Source: Megalonaias nervosa (Eukaryota > Mollusca > Bivalvia > Unionida > Unionidae). From it: DNA of 64,000 bases. A model generated the notes under the pieces. That model was not told the origin of the DNA. It saw only the letters and a list, made by a program, of their open reading frames with translations, and made no database searches. A program made the translations under genes and the position numbers. Shown here piece after piece: positions 1-46,435 of the stretch. The stretch is taken from assembly GCA_016617855.1 (NCBI GenBank), contig JAECUM010012875.1:1-64000 (forward strand), given 5' to 3'. Position 1 is the stretch's first letter. Each line of letters begins with the position of its first letter.

Positions 1-325
1 CTGCTTAGCAGTTTGAGATTATGAGATTGAACTTGATATATACCTATAGAGATTCAGTGCAAGTGCGTAATGTACCACACAGTCAAAGTGATGGCTCACT
101 ATTTTACGTTTTTATCACAGTTTTCCTTCCTTACCATAACCGTAAAGCCGTTTGAAATCAAAGGGTGAAAATGTATACATCGTCACTATCAGGTGTGATG
201 TGTACCATAATAAAGGTCGTATCTTCAAAATCACGATAACAATTTCATATAGTTTCAATTTCCATCAAATTTTCCCTTTTGCTTTAACATTTTGGAGCTA
301 CTTGAGATTAACAGATACGTGTGTG

Positions 326-393
<68 letters not shown>

Positions 394-1069
394 GAATACA
401 GCTTATATGGCGTAAGACGGATATATGATGGCAAAGCTACTGAGTTCGGTGTTGCATCTGATCAATTATGTTGGTCCACGCTAGGGCGGCGTTGTTGTTC
501 ACCACCCTCGAGGAAACGAATCCCCTGACGATGTAACCGGTCGCACTACAGTGTATGTATCCTTAAGAAGCTGTCGTATGAACCACTATGGGTTTCGTTA
601 CTTCTAGGTCAAAGTCGTAGTTGAATATATGTTATGTTTTCGATCGCTTTCATTTCATGACTTGAGAGCTGTTTCTGGATGATTAGATGCAATTTGGTAT
701 AGACAGATTTCATCATTGCGAGATTGACCTCACCATCGTAGGCAGCCACAATATCCACATAACTCTCTCTCCGGTTTGCAGCAATGTTTCATTGTTTCAA
801 GCAGGTATAAAGCAAATATGGTTTTACCTTTGTATTGTGCTCAGAAGTTCATTCATTATATACACATCCCTTCTGCTGCTTGCGTAATAATTCTTAAATG
901 CCCAGCAGTAAAAGCCACAAAGCGTGTGTTTACAAAACACTATCCAGGTTTCCTAATGCCGATGTGACTGTGATCAATCATTTGCATAGAGCGAGTTAAT
1001 TGTAATGTTTTAACTCAAGTGGACCTAAGGCCAAAAGAACTTATGGCATAGCCCTACTTCCGGCCGTCA
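1..1069. other. No gene seen; AT-rich DNA with a GT microsatellite
   Basis: Only short random reading frames were found. A (GT)n tract with an internal (GC GT) section occupies 319-390. No splice-bounded coding segment or RNA gene was recognised. Confidence 0.5.
319..390. repeat. (GT)n/(GCGT)n microsatellite
   Basis: GT units with an internal block of GC-GT alternation (about 340-358). Confidence 0.95.
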
Positions 1070-1920
1070 ACAAATGTTTGTTACCACTCTGGATGCCATA
1101 TTTCTGATTAGATTTCAGTCAAGCATGGGATATATGCTGATATCATCAAGATCTTCGACAAATCTGATAATCTGCAAGCTTTACGCAAATTAATGAGGCG
1201 ATCTTGAATTTGATTAACTGAGATTCTTACCGCTCAGGAAGCAATATTTGCAATCCGACTTGAATCAAACTTGAAATATGGGTTCAATTTTGAGCGAGAT
1301 CCACGCAAATGAATGAAGTAAACTTGCATCAGACTGGTTGACGTTTCAAAAATTCAGATGCCAAATTTCTGATCTGAAGTTGACAAAACTTGGAATATAG
1401 GCTTACATCTTCACGATCATAGAGCAGTTATATAGTCAGCGCTATCCATGCATGCTAATGAGGTGATGTTGGGTCTAAATGCTGGCGTTTGTTGCCAGTA
1501 TTAAAACCACATTTCTGATCCGAGTTTGATCAGACTTTACATTTGGGCTTTATATCATCAAAGTGTTGGGTGGGTTCGATGATGCGCGAAATCCAAGCAA
1601 TTAATTATGTGATCTTGCATAAGATAGGCTGGGCCTGTAATCAATCTGGAAGTAATTTGCGTGCTCTGATTTTGATTACGCGTCGATTATATTCCGCTAC
1701 GATCAAGAGTTCGATGGGGCGCAGGATCTATGCATATTAATGAAGTTCTTTTATTTGATTAGATGCGTTTGTTACCACTCTAGAAACTATTTCTGATCCA
1801 ATGTGTATCAAACTTGTTAAATAGGCTTACATCATCAAGATGAGAACAACTGTGAGCAAGATCCATGCATTTCATTGAGGGGATTTGACATCTGATTGGC
1901 TGGGCTAGTCAACAATTCAG
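1070..1920. repeat. Diverged tandem repeat, ~140-bp period, about six copies
   Basis: Related units begin near 1070, 1240, 1350, 1490, 1640 and 1765. They share the ordered motifs tttgttaccactct, atttctgatc, atcaaactt, ggcttacatcatcaa, gagatccatgcaa and aatgaggtgatcttg with many substitutions and indels. No coding frame persists across the units. Confidence 0.6.
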
Positions 1921-4716
1921 TGGCTTTTTATGGTCATAAATGGGCCATCAGTATCTTGGATGGCTTTAATTATAAGCGAGAGAATGAATGTTTATTGTGC
2001 CTTTATCTTGAGAAATTTTTTATGAGAACAGTAACATAGGTAAAGTCAACATGACAAATAGTTTGGAGGTAGTTTAGAAAGGTTGTTTTTACAATAATAT
2101 ACCCGTCTACTTAGTGAAATGACCAGCTGTTAAGTGGTACAAATCAGATCAGTGATATAAAGTCCTCTTGGGCCTCTAATTTCTTCAAAGAATACCTAAC
2201 CAATAACATGTTAGTGTCTCAACAGGTAGCCACAAGAATAACTCTAGCCATTTCGCAATAAATCCACGTGCTGCATCAAACTACATCCCAGTAGGTGCTC
2301 CGACTTCTCTAGAAACACCACATTGAGTTGAAAACTACAATTGTCTTACATAATGACCTCCACTTGCTGTTGCCTCATTTTCAAATGATCTGAAAAAGTA
2401 TTTAAAAATATGAAAAAGTTAAGCATTCAGCCAGTAGCATACTAACGGGAATGGTTGGGGCAGAGGGGGCGGTTGCCCCGAGTGCCAGAGGTCTTGGGGC
2501 GTCAGAAAAGGCTGATAAAAATTAAATTGCAGGAAAATCGTTGTAGGGTCCATTATCGTCGCGCCGGGCGCCATTTACCCATAATACCCCACTGCATTCA
2601 GTCATTAGAGCTACTGTTGTTGTTAACTTGTTTACTTTTGCCGCCAAAATTTAAGAAAATATATGTAATCTTTGCAAAGAAAAATAAAACCAAAACATTG
2701 CAACTGCCTTAGCTGTTATGCTCATAAAAACTAAAATTGATGCATTACGAAATAATTTTACCTGATACTAGCACATAAGTCTCACATACTGTTTCTGATT
2801 TAACAAATCACACGTAACTATGCAATTTACCGAGGCCTACATCACACGCATTTTTTAGTCCACTGCGGAACAAATAAATCATAAGTTTGATATAATTATT
2901 AAACCATGGACATTACAATTGAAAAATTAATCTGACTGAAGAATGGCTGGCAAATATTACGAATTCCATTCATGTTGTAGAGGTGGAAGAAATACCCCTT
3001 CCCCGTCCTAATTAACCAACTCTGGCTCTATTAGCATTTTGAATGGTTTATCTCCCTTTACCTTCTTTTATTTAAAATCCTGTAATAATATGAATCGACA
3101 GCTCCTGCGTGAACCTCAGGTACTAAATAAGTTCCCCACAGCAAATCTATGCAAACACATTGATATTAAAAATTCAATAACTTTACATTTCTCAAAATCA
3201 ATCCTATGTTTATTAGTAGAGATGCATTCTGGATACAGCTATTATGCAGAGAAAACCGTATGAGCCGAGGCATTTTCTGGACCTACATGAGTTTGAAACA
3301 TGCGCTTTCAATTCCGGAACAAAGAGTCAGGTGCTAATTTCAGTAATGAGTGTTCCAAACTCAAGACTGTTAAAGGACTGAAATTCCATCAATAAAACAA
3401 GGTCTCTATTTTTTCTGTTACGACTAAGAAAAGCTCTTAAAAGATTCTTTTTACTAAATTCCAACTTTCATTAGCAGCCAATCCTGGCCAGCCAAATCCA
3501 TATATAATCTATTTCATCATTTTATTCTCACCCATTTCTAGACCGGTTCCCATTCTTCCATACCATAAGTACCGTGAGTCATGGAGTGCAATTCGCCCAG
3601 TATCAGCAATGCACTCACCCCCACCCCCCTCAAAGTTTGTTGCCCAGTAATAATGTTATTTTGTTATATGATGAAGAAGTAAAATAGTTAAATCATGTAC
3701 ACTGATACCTCTGTTCCTTCGAAATGATTTGTTGATAGGTCAAAATGTTTGATTTTGGTCCAATAACACATCTTGTAAGAAAGTGGGATCGAATTTAGAG
3801 TACTTAAGTACTTGTAACGTGCCAAAAGGTTAAGGAAACTCAGACTAAGGCTTGTCTTTGTATCTTGGATCAATGTTGGCTTTTTTTTCTTCAATAAACC
3901 ATATTCTTGCGGGCGTCGTAGGTGTCTGTACAAATTTTAATGTCAGAAAAGACATTAAAATTCTGTGAAGTGTTGTATAATAATACACCTGTTCCGTTTT
4001 TCTCGATTGTAATTGCTAGTACTAATAGTAATACACAACATCACTCAACATTTATCCGTAATATTTTTATTGATCCCACAGTTACAAGGTAAGAAGAATA
4101 ACGGTTCAACGAAAGAAAACAAATGGATGTTCATTTATTTCTTATATAACTCAGTATAATCCTAAGTAATATAAAAGACTCGTTTACAAGAAACATGAAA
4201 ACAGTGCCAAAAACACATATAAACGGTACCAAGAAACATACAGATGGTACCTTGGAAAGTCGGAAGGAACCACATTTTTACAGTTATTTTCTATTTTAAT
4301 GATATATAATAGTAAATAATTAAAAATTTTAAAGAAAAGCTAGAAAACATATTTACTTATTAAAAACAAATACTCACTTAACATGTGGACCTATAAATTT
4401 TTTCTTGCTTTTTGTGAGAAAATTTTTCTCATATAAAAAAGTTGACATGTTCCTTGAATATTGAATGTGTTTGATATGTTCACTTGTCGCGGCCATTTAA
4501 GATTATCTGGTCTGCCGCGTGTTTAACATGTGCATCAGAATCAAACTCAATTACTTTGTTAAAATTGATTTTAACATCGATCCTATTGCATGGTAAATTA
4601 GATAATAATGATATTAAAATTACTCGTGTCGTAAAATGCTTCTCATTTGAGCATTCTGAACTCGAATATGAAGTGTCTTTCCATCAACTTAATATATCTC
4701 ATAACAACACTATATC
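1921..4716. other. No gene seen
   Basis: AT-rich sequence with no convincing exon or RNA gene. The small GC-rich patch at 2450-2600 (ggggcagagggggcggttgccccg) resembles fragments of DNA-transposon-derived repeats, but I cannot name it. The reading frames here are short and lack family motifs. Confidence 0.4.
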
Positions 4717-4718
4717 TA

Positions 4719-5003
4719 GGGTTCACGATCTCATTAAGGTGTAATCACTAGGGTTCATGTACTCTATAAGGCGTGATCACTAGGGTTGATAACCACTATA
4801 AGGTACGATCACTAGGGTTCATGGACTCTAAAAGGCACAGTCAGTAGGATTTATGAACTCTGAGAGCAGCACGATCACTGAAACTGAAGTTCACGAACTC
4901 TATGAGGCACGATCACTAGTGTTCATTAACTCTAAAAGGCACGATCACTAGCGTTCATAAACTGTATAAGGTATGATAACTAGTGTTCATGAACTCTATA
5001 AGA
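4719..5003. repeat. Minisatellite, ~32-bp unit
   Basis: About eight or nine diverged copies of a unit resembling cacgatcactagtgttcat followed by gaactctataagg. It lies about 500 bases downstream of the VWD gene's polyadenylation signal. Confidence 0.75.
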
Positions 5004-5535
5004 AACTTTTAGTACCGATACTAGACTTCGTATGGAAGCAAAACATTTGAAACAAAATCCACCACAATACTGTAAAGATTTATAAAACGGACACGGTACA
5101 GTATACAAGCACTAATACTATTCCAAGCAAATATATGCATAAAAGGACATCTCATGAATCATATGTTAAGACTATATATATTTCAATTGCCAAAGCCTTA
5201 GTAGGAATAATTTTTTAAAAAAATGACATGCATTAAAAATTAGTAGATGAACAAACAGTGAATTGTTAATTATCCTTAATATATATCCCATTGTGAGAAT
5301 ACGATAATGTAATCTAACGAACAAGGACTAAAGGTTTAAATGACCTGTCTCTTGCACACATTGCATCACCTTTGGGCTATACTTCTCTATACTTATACTC
5401 CAATCGGATGCAATGAAGAAAAGACTCCGAAATCACTTAGTAGCACTTAAAATACATACGATCCCAACCCATTGGTAATGTTCATATATAATAAAGTCAA
5501 TGCCTACTTAAGGTAATTCGTGAAACGCTATTTTT

Positions 5536-5541
5536 TTTATT
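5536..5541 (-). terminator. Polyadenylation signal AATAAA
   Basis: The minus strand has AATAAA followed by an A-rich run about 103 bases after the stop codon. This would give a 3' UTR of roughly 120 bases. A second AT-rich stretch nearby lacks the exact hexamer. Confidence 0.5.
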
Positions 5542-5643
5542 AATAGGGATAATATATTAGGAATAATAAATACATATTTAAAGTTTGAACGTGCCGTCGT
5601 GGTGGTCTGGCTTTTTCATATTTGTCCAGGATTTGTTTGTGTT

Positions 5644-39188
<33,545 letters not shown>

Positions 39189-39225
39189 TTTGCAGGAGTG
39201 CAGTACTATTATGCAATCTCCCGAT

Positions 39226-39233
39226 TATTTATA
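39226..39233 (-). promoter_or_regulatory. TATA box of the VWD-domain gene
   Basis: On the minus strand the sequence reads TATAAATA, followed about 38 bases later by the start codon at 39188. Transcription would be expected to start about 30 bases downstream of the box, near 39200-39205, giving a 5' UTR of only about 15 bases. The position supports exon 1 as the true first exon. Confidence 0.6.
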
Positions 39234-39439
39234 CCAGGCCGATAATCGGAAACATTCGAATACAATGGTCCACAAGATCACCTAAAATTATTTAAAAAAA
39301 AAAAAAAAAAACACCTACGCAGCAAAAATCGAGCATGAATTATATCTGGATCTAATTTCATTTTAATCAATTCCGTATTTGTTTATTGTTTAGCAGATTA
39401 ATATGTTTTCCAGTCATCAGGGCAGCTGGCAAATAATTA

Positions 39440-40930
39440 CAAATTCATACCACTCTTGACTTTAAACGTTCAGATTAAGCGTTTGCTTCCAGATCAGTAC
39501 AAAATACTGAATTAAATAAGGCTGCTGATTTTGATGGTCCAAAGCATTTAAAACTAGCCAAATTTGGCTATCTTGGCCCCTTGAAAAACTTGTAAAAACT
39601 TCCACATCTACATCCCTTTTCCTGCCACGCTCGAACAAGCTGAGACAGTACATTTATATAAAATTAATCACCCCTTTTCACTAAGCCAATCTTAGGCGTG
39701 TTTGTATCCTACCTGTAACTTTAAAAATAAGGGAGAATAAACAGCGAACTAAGTAATCCTTCAAATACGTATTCTATCCACTTATGTCCGTCTTCGGCAA
39801 AGGTTATGGCTATCAAACTATCTTTCTTAAGGTTTTTGAAGACTAGAAAAAGGTCTTAGAAAAAATCTGTGTTGCAGTTGTGATGGATATTTAATGGCCT
39901 TGCACTGCCTTCCACACAACCTCCATTTTGTTCACCATTATGCCTATGATTTCAGCACAATCTCTATTACCTTAGACAGCGCAAACAACATATCAAGCAA
40001 TATACTATCATTAGCAGTTGAATTTCCATTACTAAGGGTGTACCTCAACGTTCTATTCTTCGCAGCTTCTTTTTAATATTCTTGTATCATTTAAAATTGT
40101 ATCAAAGATTTACAGCATTTATACCTATTCAGATGACAAGTTTTTATTACTACAACCCGAATATCATGAGTCTACTGTAGAAAAGGAATCCAGTTCTCTT
40201 TGTGGCTGCTTCATCTTAAATCAAATTCAGATTATTCTAGATAAATTCCAGTTCACTGTCGTTCTAATAGAGGCATTGAATGAGACCCCTGTCTCTATAT
40301 ATCTGCGAATCGTTAATTTTCTGTGAAAACGAAGCTAAACTGCTTAGCGATACATTGCACAACTAAGCCAAATTTGGCATATACACCAGCGATATCTGTA
40401 GAAAGATTTTTAGCAACTCAAAATTTTGAATCTATTTAGCAAATCCTTAACCAGACAAAGTAAACTAGCATTTTATCATTTGTTTAAATTCTCATTATAC
40501 AACTAATGTCCTTTGATATGACATTATTGTGGTGAAATAAACAGCAAGAAATCATGAGAAAATTGACGAATGAGCACTGCGCTTTATATATGATGAATAC
40601 CTCAACGTCTATGAAACTTTATTGCAAAGTCTAAAAAATCATCTTCAACCTTCACTAAATACTTAAAGTGTATAGAAAATAATTCAGGACCGTCGAATGT
40701 CCTCATTACTTAAATTGTCTTAACGCTCCCTTTATTCTTCTGGTACGAATACATTCGCGATATACCAAGGGTCAAAGCAAATTAGTATTATAAACAAAAT
40801 TTAATCGTAGCTGCAAAACTTATGAAATTTCTCATTCAAATAATTACAAATACTTCCAGTTTCGGCCAATTTTGTGAAATGTTCCGAAATTGGAGCGACG
40901 CCTGTAAATGATTATTTCCATTTCCTTAGG
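39440..40930 (+). mobile_element. Heavily decayed jockey-type LINE (reverse transcriptase region)
   Basis: Translation across several frames retains, in order, NKAADFDGPKHLKLAKFGYL, a YSIHLCPSSAK/GKGYGYQ block, LHCLPHNLHFVHHYAYDFS, KGVPQ.SIL (about 40035), ALYMMN.STSM (about 40580) and a final FQFRPIL.NVPKLERRL. These match successive reverse transcriptase segments and the C-terminal region of such LINEs. Stops and frameshifts are frequent. It begins about 210 bases upstream of the VWD gene's TATA box, in the opposite orientation. Confidence 0.6.
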
Positions 40931-43119
40931 TCACGGAGTTCTACTTACATAGATATGCACAATGCAATAACAATATTCGCTTTTAAAACTGAAGTAAGAA
41001 CCATTAGCAAGCATTTGAATAACGAGAGCGAAAAAAAAAACAAAACAAGGAAGAGTTACCAAAAATAAATGAGCAGATAAGAAAAATGTGTGGAAGCAAT
41101 TTTTTTAGATCGGCGATATTGACATTAATCGGGTCCATAAAACGTGATGTAATAAAGAAGAACCAGAAAATTGGTGAGAGACCGGGTAATGCCAAAATTC
41201 CCGTCAGACATGTCAGTTCCTTAGATTCTGTGAAACGGCTTTAAAAGAATTAAAGTATTTATGTCGACAAGTAAAATTAGTGTGTCTCTATTCATTTTTA
41301 TTTGTTCCTAGGGTCATACAAATAATGTATTTCATTAATATCCAATACTATCGATATAAAGCAAAATGATCGATAATCAATTAAATCGAATGATAACGTC
41401 TTATACACGGTTTAAATATTAGATCTACGATTATAATGGATACACCCAGTAAATGATACATAGGAAATCAAAATTTAACAAGCAATGCACACATTCCTGA
41501 ATACTACAAAAGCATGCAAATTTACCCTATCACCACACAAATCAAAAATCACAATGAACATATTGGTAACATTTGCATAAATCATCAATTCTAGTTAAAC
41601 AAACAATTGTGTAATTTATGTCAGATTTATAGATACAATTTACAAATTTTCATATCACCCATATGGATAATGTTTCGAATTCGGAACAATAGGAACATGA
41701 AAAGAGATTACATATTAAAATGAATATGGCTCGTAGTTATTTCGTAGCAGGTGTTTGCAAACAATAACTTTGAACGTGTACAAAATCAACAGATACTAAA
41801 ATTTCACATATGGATTGCAATGCACAACTCAATACTGCAACATATAACATATTTAGGAGAGACATGAATGCGCACAATGCGCAGGTGTTTGTATGGGATT
41901 TTGTGTGTGCCAATTAACTTGCAGCCCGAACTGATACAGTTAATTTAACAGTGTTTACCATGGTATATGGGCATTTAGATATTACTGGGAAAGCATCCGT
42001 TAATTTCCTAAAGTCTTATATTTATCAGTTGTGTTCAATATCACATTCTTCTAATGACCCATTATAGTGTCACTGACTTAGCTTTTCTGATGTAATGTGT
42101 ATAGATAATGATTTGGTATTCAAGTATTACAAACGATAATCTTAATCTAAACTGAATCATCCATCTATCGTCGCTTTTCCCGTATCTTGCTATCTTTTCC
42201 TCATTTACTCCATTACGCACATTGCTTATTTCTCAGTTACAAGTTTATGCGGATTCACTGTAGCAAACTATTTCATATGACAAACCTTTAACGTATACTT
42301 TTTACAGATTTTATTATTTTAACATATGGTCTTTATTGTAAGAATTATTTTGATTAGTGTACAGTTTATACAGTGATTTATTTACGTGCATAATCTACTT
42401 TAAGAACTGTTAATGTCTTATATTTTAATTTTTTGTTCTATTTCTTATAGTATCCTTCCACTAATAACTGAATATCATATTTTCTGGAATTAAAAGAATA
42501 ATGTAGATTACATTCTTCATGTTCAAATCTGAAAGATACCTACTTCATTTAACTTTGAACTATGTTTCATGAAATTAAATTAATGTCGACAGGTCGTGAT
42601 GCTTTAGCTGAGGTCTTCTGTCAATGTTTCATACATGCAAGTTCTATCTGTATATTTTCCATACATTTATGTTCACTTGATTTTTGCCATTTGTAGAATC
42701 TTTCAATCACTCTCTGTTTTTTCTAATATTCTTTTGTTTGTTTAATATACAAGAAAAATATGCATTGAAACATCTTTTCTACTTTACAGTCGTCATTTCT
42801 TCAGTATTTTGCTATCATGGGTAATTATTACATGACTTTCAAGTTCGTGTTGGGACATGCATTGTTAGACTAATTTTAACGAATACCTTCCTCAAACATA
42901 TTAATAGTTTTCATTTGTTTTTCGGCGTATTAACAATGTTCATGCAGTGCACGTATCATGATTTTTTATGGTCCTTGCTATTCACTTTAATATTATATGT
43001 TAATGTCTTAAACAACAACATCTTTGGCTAATTTATTGGCTTCACACGTATAAATGATAAATTACAATTCAAACTCCACAAAATCAATACTTGTCTTTAT
43101 ATTTTTTCCGTATTGGAAC
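40931..43119. other. No gene seen
   Basis: AT-rich sequence without recognisable coding, RNA or repeat structure. Confidence 0.5.
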
Positions 43120-43520
43120 TACCAAGTCTAAATGCCTTTTATTCAATATATTAGCAATGAATCTGATATTTTATGTTTTAATGGAACACGTTCAGGTGAT
43201 CCATTTTTCGACTCTGATCTCCCTATTGATAAGTTCCATGAGTCTATATAGTAAATATGGAAGATCATGGTTATGGCATGGGGGTGATTTGTAGTACTAA
43301 ATTTAGAGACAAAAACAGATTCAACTGATAACATTAGATGGCTCAAAAACAAGGTAAAGGGCTTCAATATCCTTCTTGTTATCTATAGACGACCTTCCAG
43401 TAACAATGATATTTCCCTACCTTTTTGAGTAGTCTTTTAAAACTTCTATAGAATTAGGCAAGGCAGTGATTATACTATCTAACTCAGCATGGTGACTGTA
43501 TAAGCTGGTGTGAAAATCTC
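43120..43520 (+). mobile_element. Decayed LINE endonuclease fragment
   Basis: Frames combine to give SNESDILCFNGT.SGDPFFDS, a HGGDL block, and IRWLKNKVKGFNILLVIYRR followed by PSSNNDISLP, matching the E.kl...i, GGG and YRPPSSN parts of an APE-type LINE endonuclease. Short and broken. Confidence 0.5.
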
Positions 43521-43680
43521 TGAGAGAAAACAACTGGACTGATGCTTTTAAGCTTGCTTTGTTTATTCTATATACGTCAGCTTTTCACCTGTAATCAGGT
43601 GCTTGTGTACTTTGAAAATGTATGGAAAAATATGTTATGTTTTGGTAACTTTAGAATCTTTATCATGTGTCTTGTGTGTG

Positions 43681-43683
<3 letters not shown>

Positions 43684-43732
<49 letters not shown>
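43684..43732. repeat. (CT)n microsatellite
   Basis: About 24 CT units. Confidence 0.95.
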
Positions 43733-43734
<2 letters not shown>

Positions 43735-44718
43735 CGATATGGCATTTGTGAAAAAGCATCTAAAATCATAAGTTAGAATCTGACCGAGAAGGACCAAGCG
43801 ATTATCAGACTGAATCAGAATATTTCTAAGCAGGATAAAGCTCTAGAACCCCACAATCATTAACTGGTCAGCCTGGAACATTATACGTGGAGAAACAGTA
43901 TCCGTATAATAAATGTTCCATTCCCATCACCTGACACAAAGGAGTTATACACACATGTTGTGGTTATGTCTTTCTTCAGAATAAAATCTTGGTGTTGTTG
44001 TGCCCCTCGATGCAATCCTTCGCTATTCTTGGATCAGTTACAAAGAAGTCGTGCAATACACAAAAACATTGTGTCATACTGGACGCAATCTACTATTCTG
44101 CAGGAGAAACAGAAGCTGGGGAAACAAAACGATGGCAATGAAACATTCTATACTGAGGACCTCATCCAAAAGACTGCATTGTCAAATATGTAACTGGAAC
44201 ATAAAAAACAGATTTTCAATCGCTATCTACACTTTGCGAATTTCATACTAAAAAGGCAAAATGCTACGTGCTTGGTCCTTTATCAACTCCAAATACCTTA
44301 CTCTTCCTCGTCGATACTCACTACATCAACCATAAAATTGCTCAATTACAGTAAGTGTATTCTAAATGTAAACATAAAATACATAATCATAGAACCTAAT
44401 TTGGTTTGTGAATGTAAGCAATTAACCTAAATATACTTTTCCTTTTGTATTTATTGTTGTTGGTTTTAATCACGGTGTTTCATAGCATTGAAAAATTGAA
44501 TTGGCTGAAACCAACTGATTGAGGTAACATGGGAAAACAAGATCCAGCAATATTTTGTAAAATTTAAAAAAAAAACGCCATTGAAAGGCACAGATTCTTC
44601 AAAATTCTCTAGCATTATTCAAAGTTAAATGTAAAGATTTTCTTTTTGCATTTACAATGAAAATGAAAAGGCTAACTTATTCAATTATTAGATTCACAAC
44701 GATTTCAAGTATTTATAA

Positions 44719-44925
44719 TTGCAATTTTTCTCTCCCCAAATCACAGACTGGCGCTATGATACCCTGAATAAATGTACAGTCGGTGCTAAGCAAATTACAG
44801 AGATTATTAAGTCCATTAATGTCATTAAAGCTACGGGGTCTGGTGGAGCAAATCATCGAATGATTAAAGACGCCATTCCAACGATAGTAGCTGAAGGTAA
44901 TGACGTTTTCCCTGTCAGGTAGAAA
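44719..44925 (+). mobile_element. LINE reverse transcriptase fragment
   Basis: The peptide QITEIIKSINVIKATGSGGA, then NHRMIKDAIPTIVA, matches the conserved start of LINE reverse transcriptases (I..I..L...KA.G.DGI....LK). The frame then stops and runs into a TA microsatellite at 45028-45090. Confidence 0.5.
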
Positions 44926-45025
44926 CTGTTGTACATTCTTTCCAAACCTAATAAAACAGTCTTATTTTCAAGTATGAGTCAGGATTCCTTCCTAATCACC
45001 CAAATGTTTCAATTTATGGAACATA

Positions 45026-45027
<2 letters not shown>

Positions 45028-45090
<63 letters not shown>
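45028..45090. repeat. (TA)n microsatellite
   Basis: About 31 TA units, followed by a short CA-rich stretch. Confidence 0.95.
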
Positions 45091-45095
<5 letters not shown>

Positions 45096-45118
45096 GCACA
45101 CACATACACACAACGATA

Positions 45119-46215
45119 CACAGGAGCCACATTGAGGGGGCTATTCATAAAATTAGACTCCTTCACAGAGGAACACTCCTGAAATATAAAATTAGGAAAA
45201 CCAACAATGGTGTCCCCTTCGTGCTAACTTTTTATTCCGATTCCCCAAACCTACAACATATCGTAAACAAGTATTGGCACAATACTGAATTGTTTAAACG
45301 TCTCAAGCGTATATTTCAAGCAGTTGCTATGGTTGCGTATCGTGGACCTAAAATCTCAACGACCATCTAGTACCTGCTAGGGTAATTTCAAACAAGACCA
45401 CAGACTCAGGTACATACAGTGCACAGATAAGCGTTGCCTAATTTGCAAATATGTGCCCGAGACCAAATCTTTCAGAAGTTCGACATCAGGAGTTAACTAC
45501 ACGATGAATCGGAGGTTAGGATATCAAGCCAGTAATGCAGTCTATCCTATGACATGCAAGATCTGTGTCATTCAATATGTTGACGAAACCATTGATTTCA
45601 GAAAGCGAATGAATAATCACAAAAGCCACATTTGCAACAAAATCAACGCTAAAGTCGACAACCACAACTCGAATGGAGATTTAGTCGAATCACTCGAGAT
45701 GTCCCCGATTGAATCTACCAAAGGTTGGACAGACACAGAACGCACACGTAAGGAACGGTATTAGATACTACAACTAAAAACTCATGGGAAATTTGACTTA
45801 AATGCAAAAATCTAACCATTCCGATGCACGTCATAAGTTTGCACCCGACGCAATGTTTACGCTAATATCCACCCAAATAATTACATTTTTTAATGATTTT
45901 ATTGTCTTTGTTATTGTTATTATTATAATTATTATTATTATTATTATTATTATTGTTGTTCTTGCAATTATCCTGACACGAGTTTTTTTAACATCTTTCC
46001 TTCAAAACCTGCTTGCATACTGTCTGGTTGTAATGTGATAGACTCAAGAATCCGCTCGTCTATTATTGCTGCACAACTTTGTATTGTTGAAAATTGCCCG
46101 TAGAGATTCTAACATGTAGGAGTCTAGAACTGTTCGTAGATTTTGTGTTAAGTGTTTATTTTGCAAATTGTTTTCTCCTCTGACGAAGAGCTTGCTTAGC
46201 CCGAAACATTGGCAA
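45119..46215 (+). mobile_element. Penelope-like element fragment with GIY-YIG region and terminal motif
   Basis: The frame at 45453-45764 has SNAVYPMTCKICVIQYVDET, DFRKRMNNHKSHI, DNHNSNGD and ERTRKERY, matching the GIY-YIG endonuclease of Penelope-like elements (Y.G.T altered to YVDET). Upstream, stop-interrupted translation includes the preceding cysteine region. After a (ATT)n tract at 45925-45955 comes ctgacgaagag...cccgaaac at about 46182, a motif pair found at the ends of such elements. Non-functional. Confidence 0.6.
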
Positions 46216-46248
46216 ACCGTTTTGAATTTGCGCAGTTATCAGTTCTTG

Positions 46249-46286
46249 TGTCTATCTATCTATCTATCTATCTATCTGTTCTTCTT

Positions 46287-46339
<53 letters not shown>

Positions 46340-46353
46340 GCATACATACATAC

Positions 46354-46430
<77 letters not shown>
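46249..46430. repeat. Compound microsatellite (TATC)n-(CT)n-(TA/CATA)n-(GA)n
   Basis: TATC units at 46249-46277, CT at 46286-46331, mixed TA/CATA at about 46332-46361 and GA at 46362-46430. The CT and GA arms are complementary and could form a long hairpin. Confidence 0.92.

Positions 46431-46431
<1 letters not shown>

Positions 46432-46435
<4 letters not shown>

Noticed and set aside
152..528. Overlapping reading frames rich in Cys-Val across 319-390
   Set aside because: They are translations of the (GT)n microsatellite and have no coding context.
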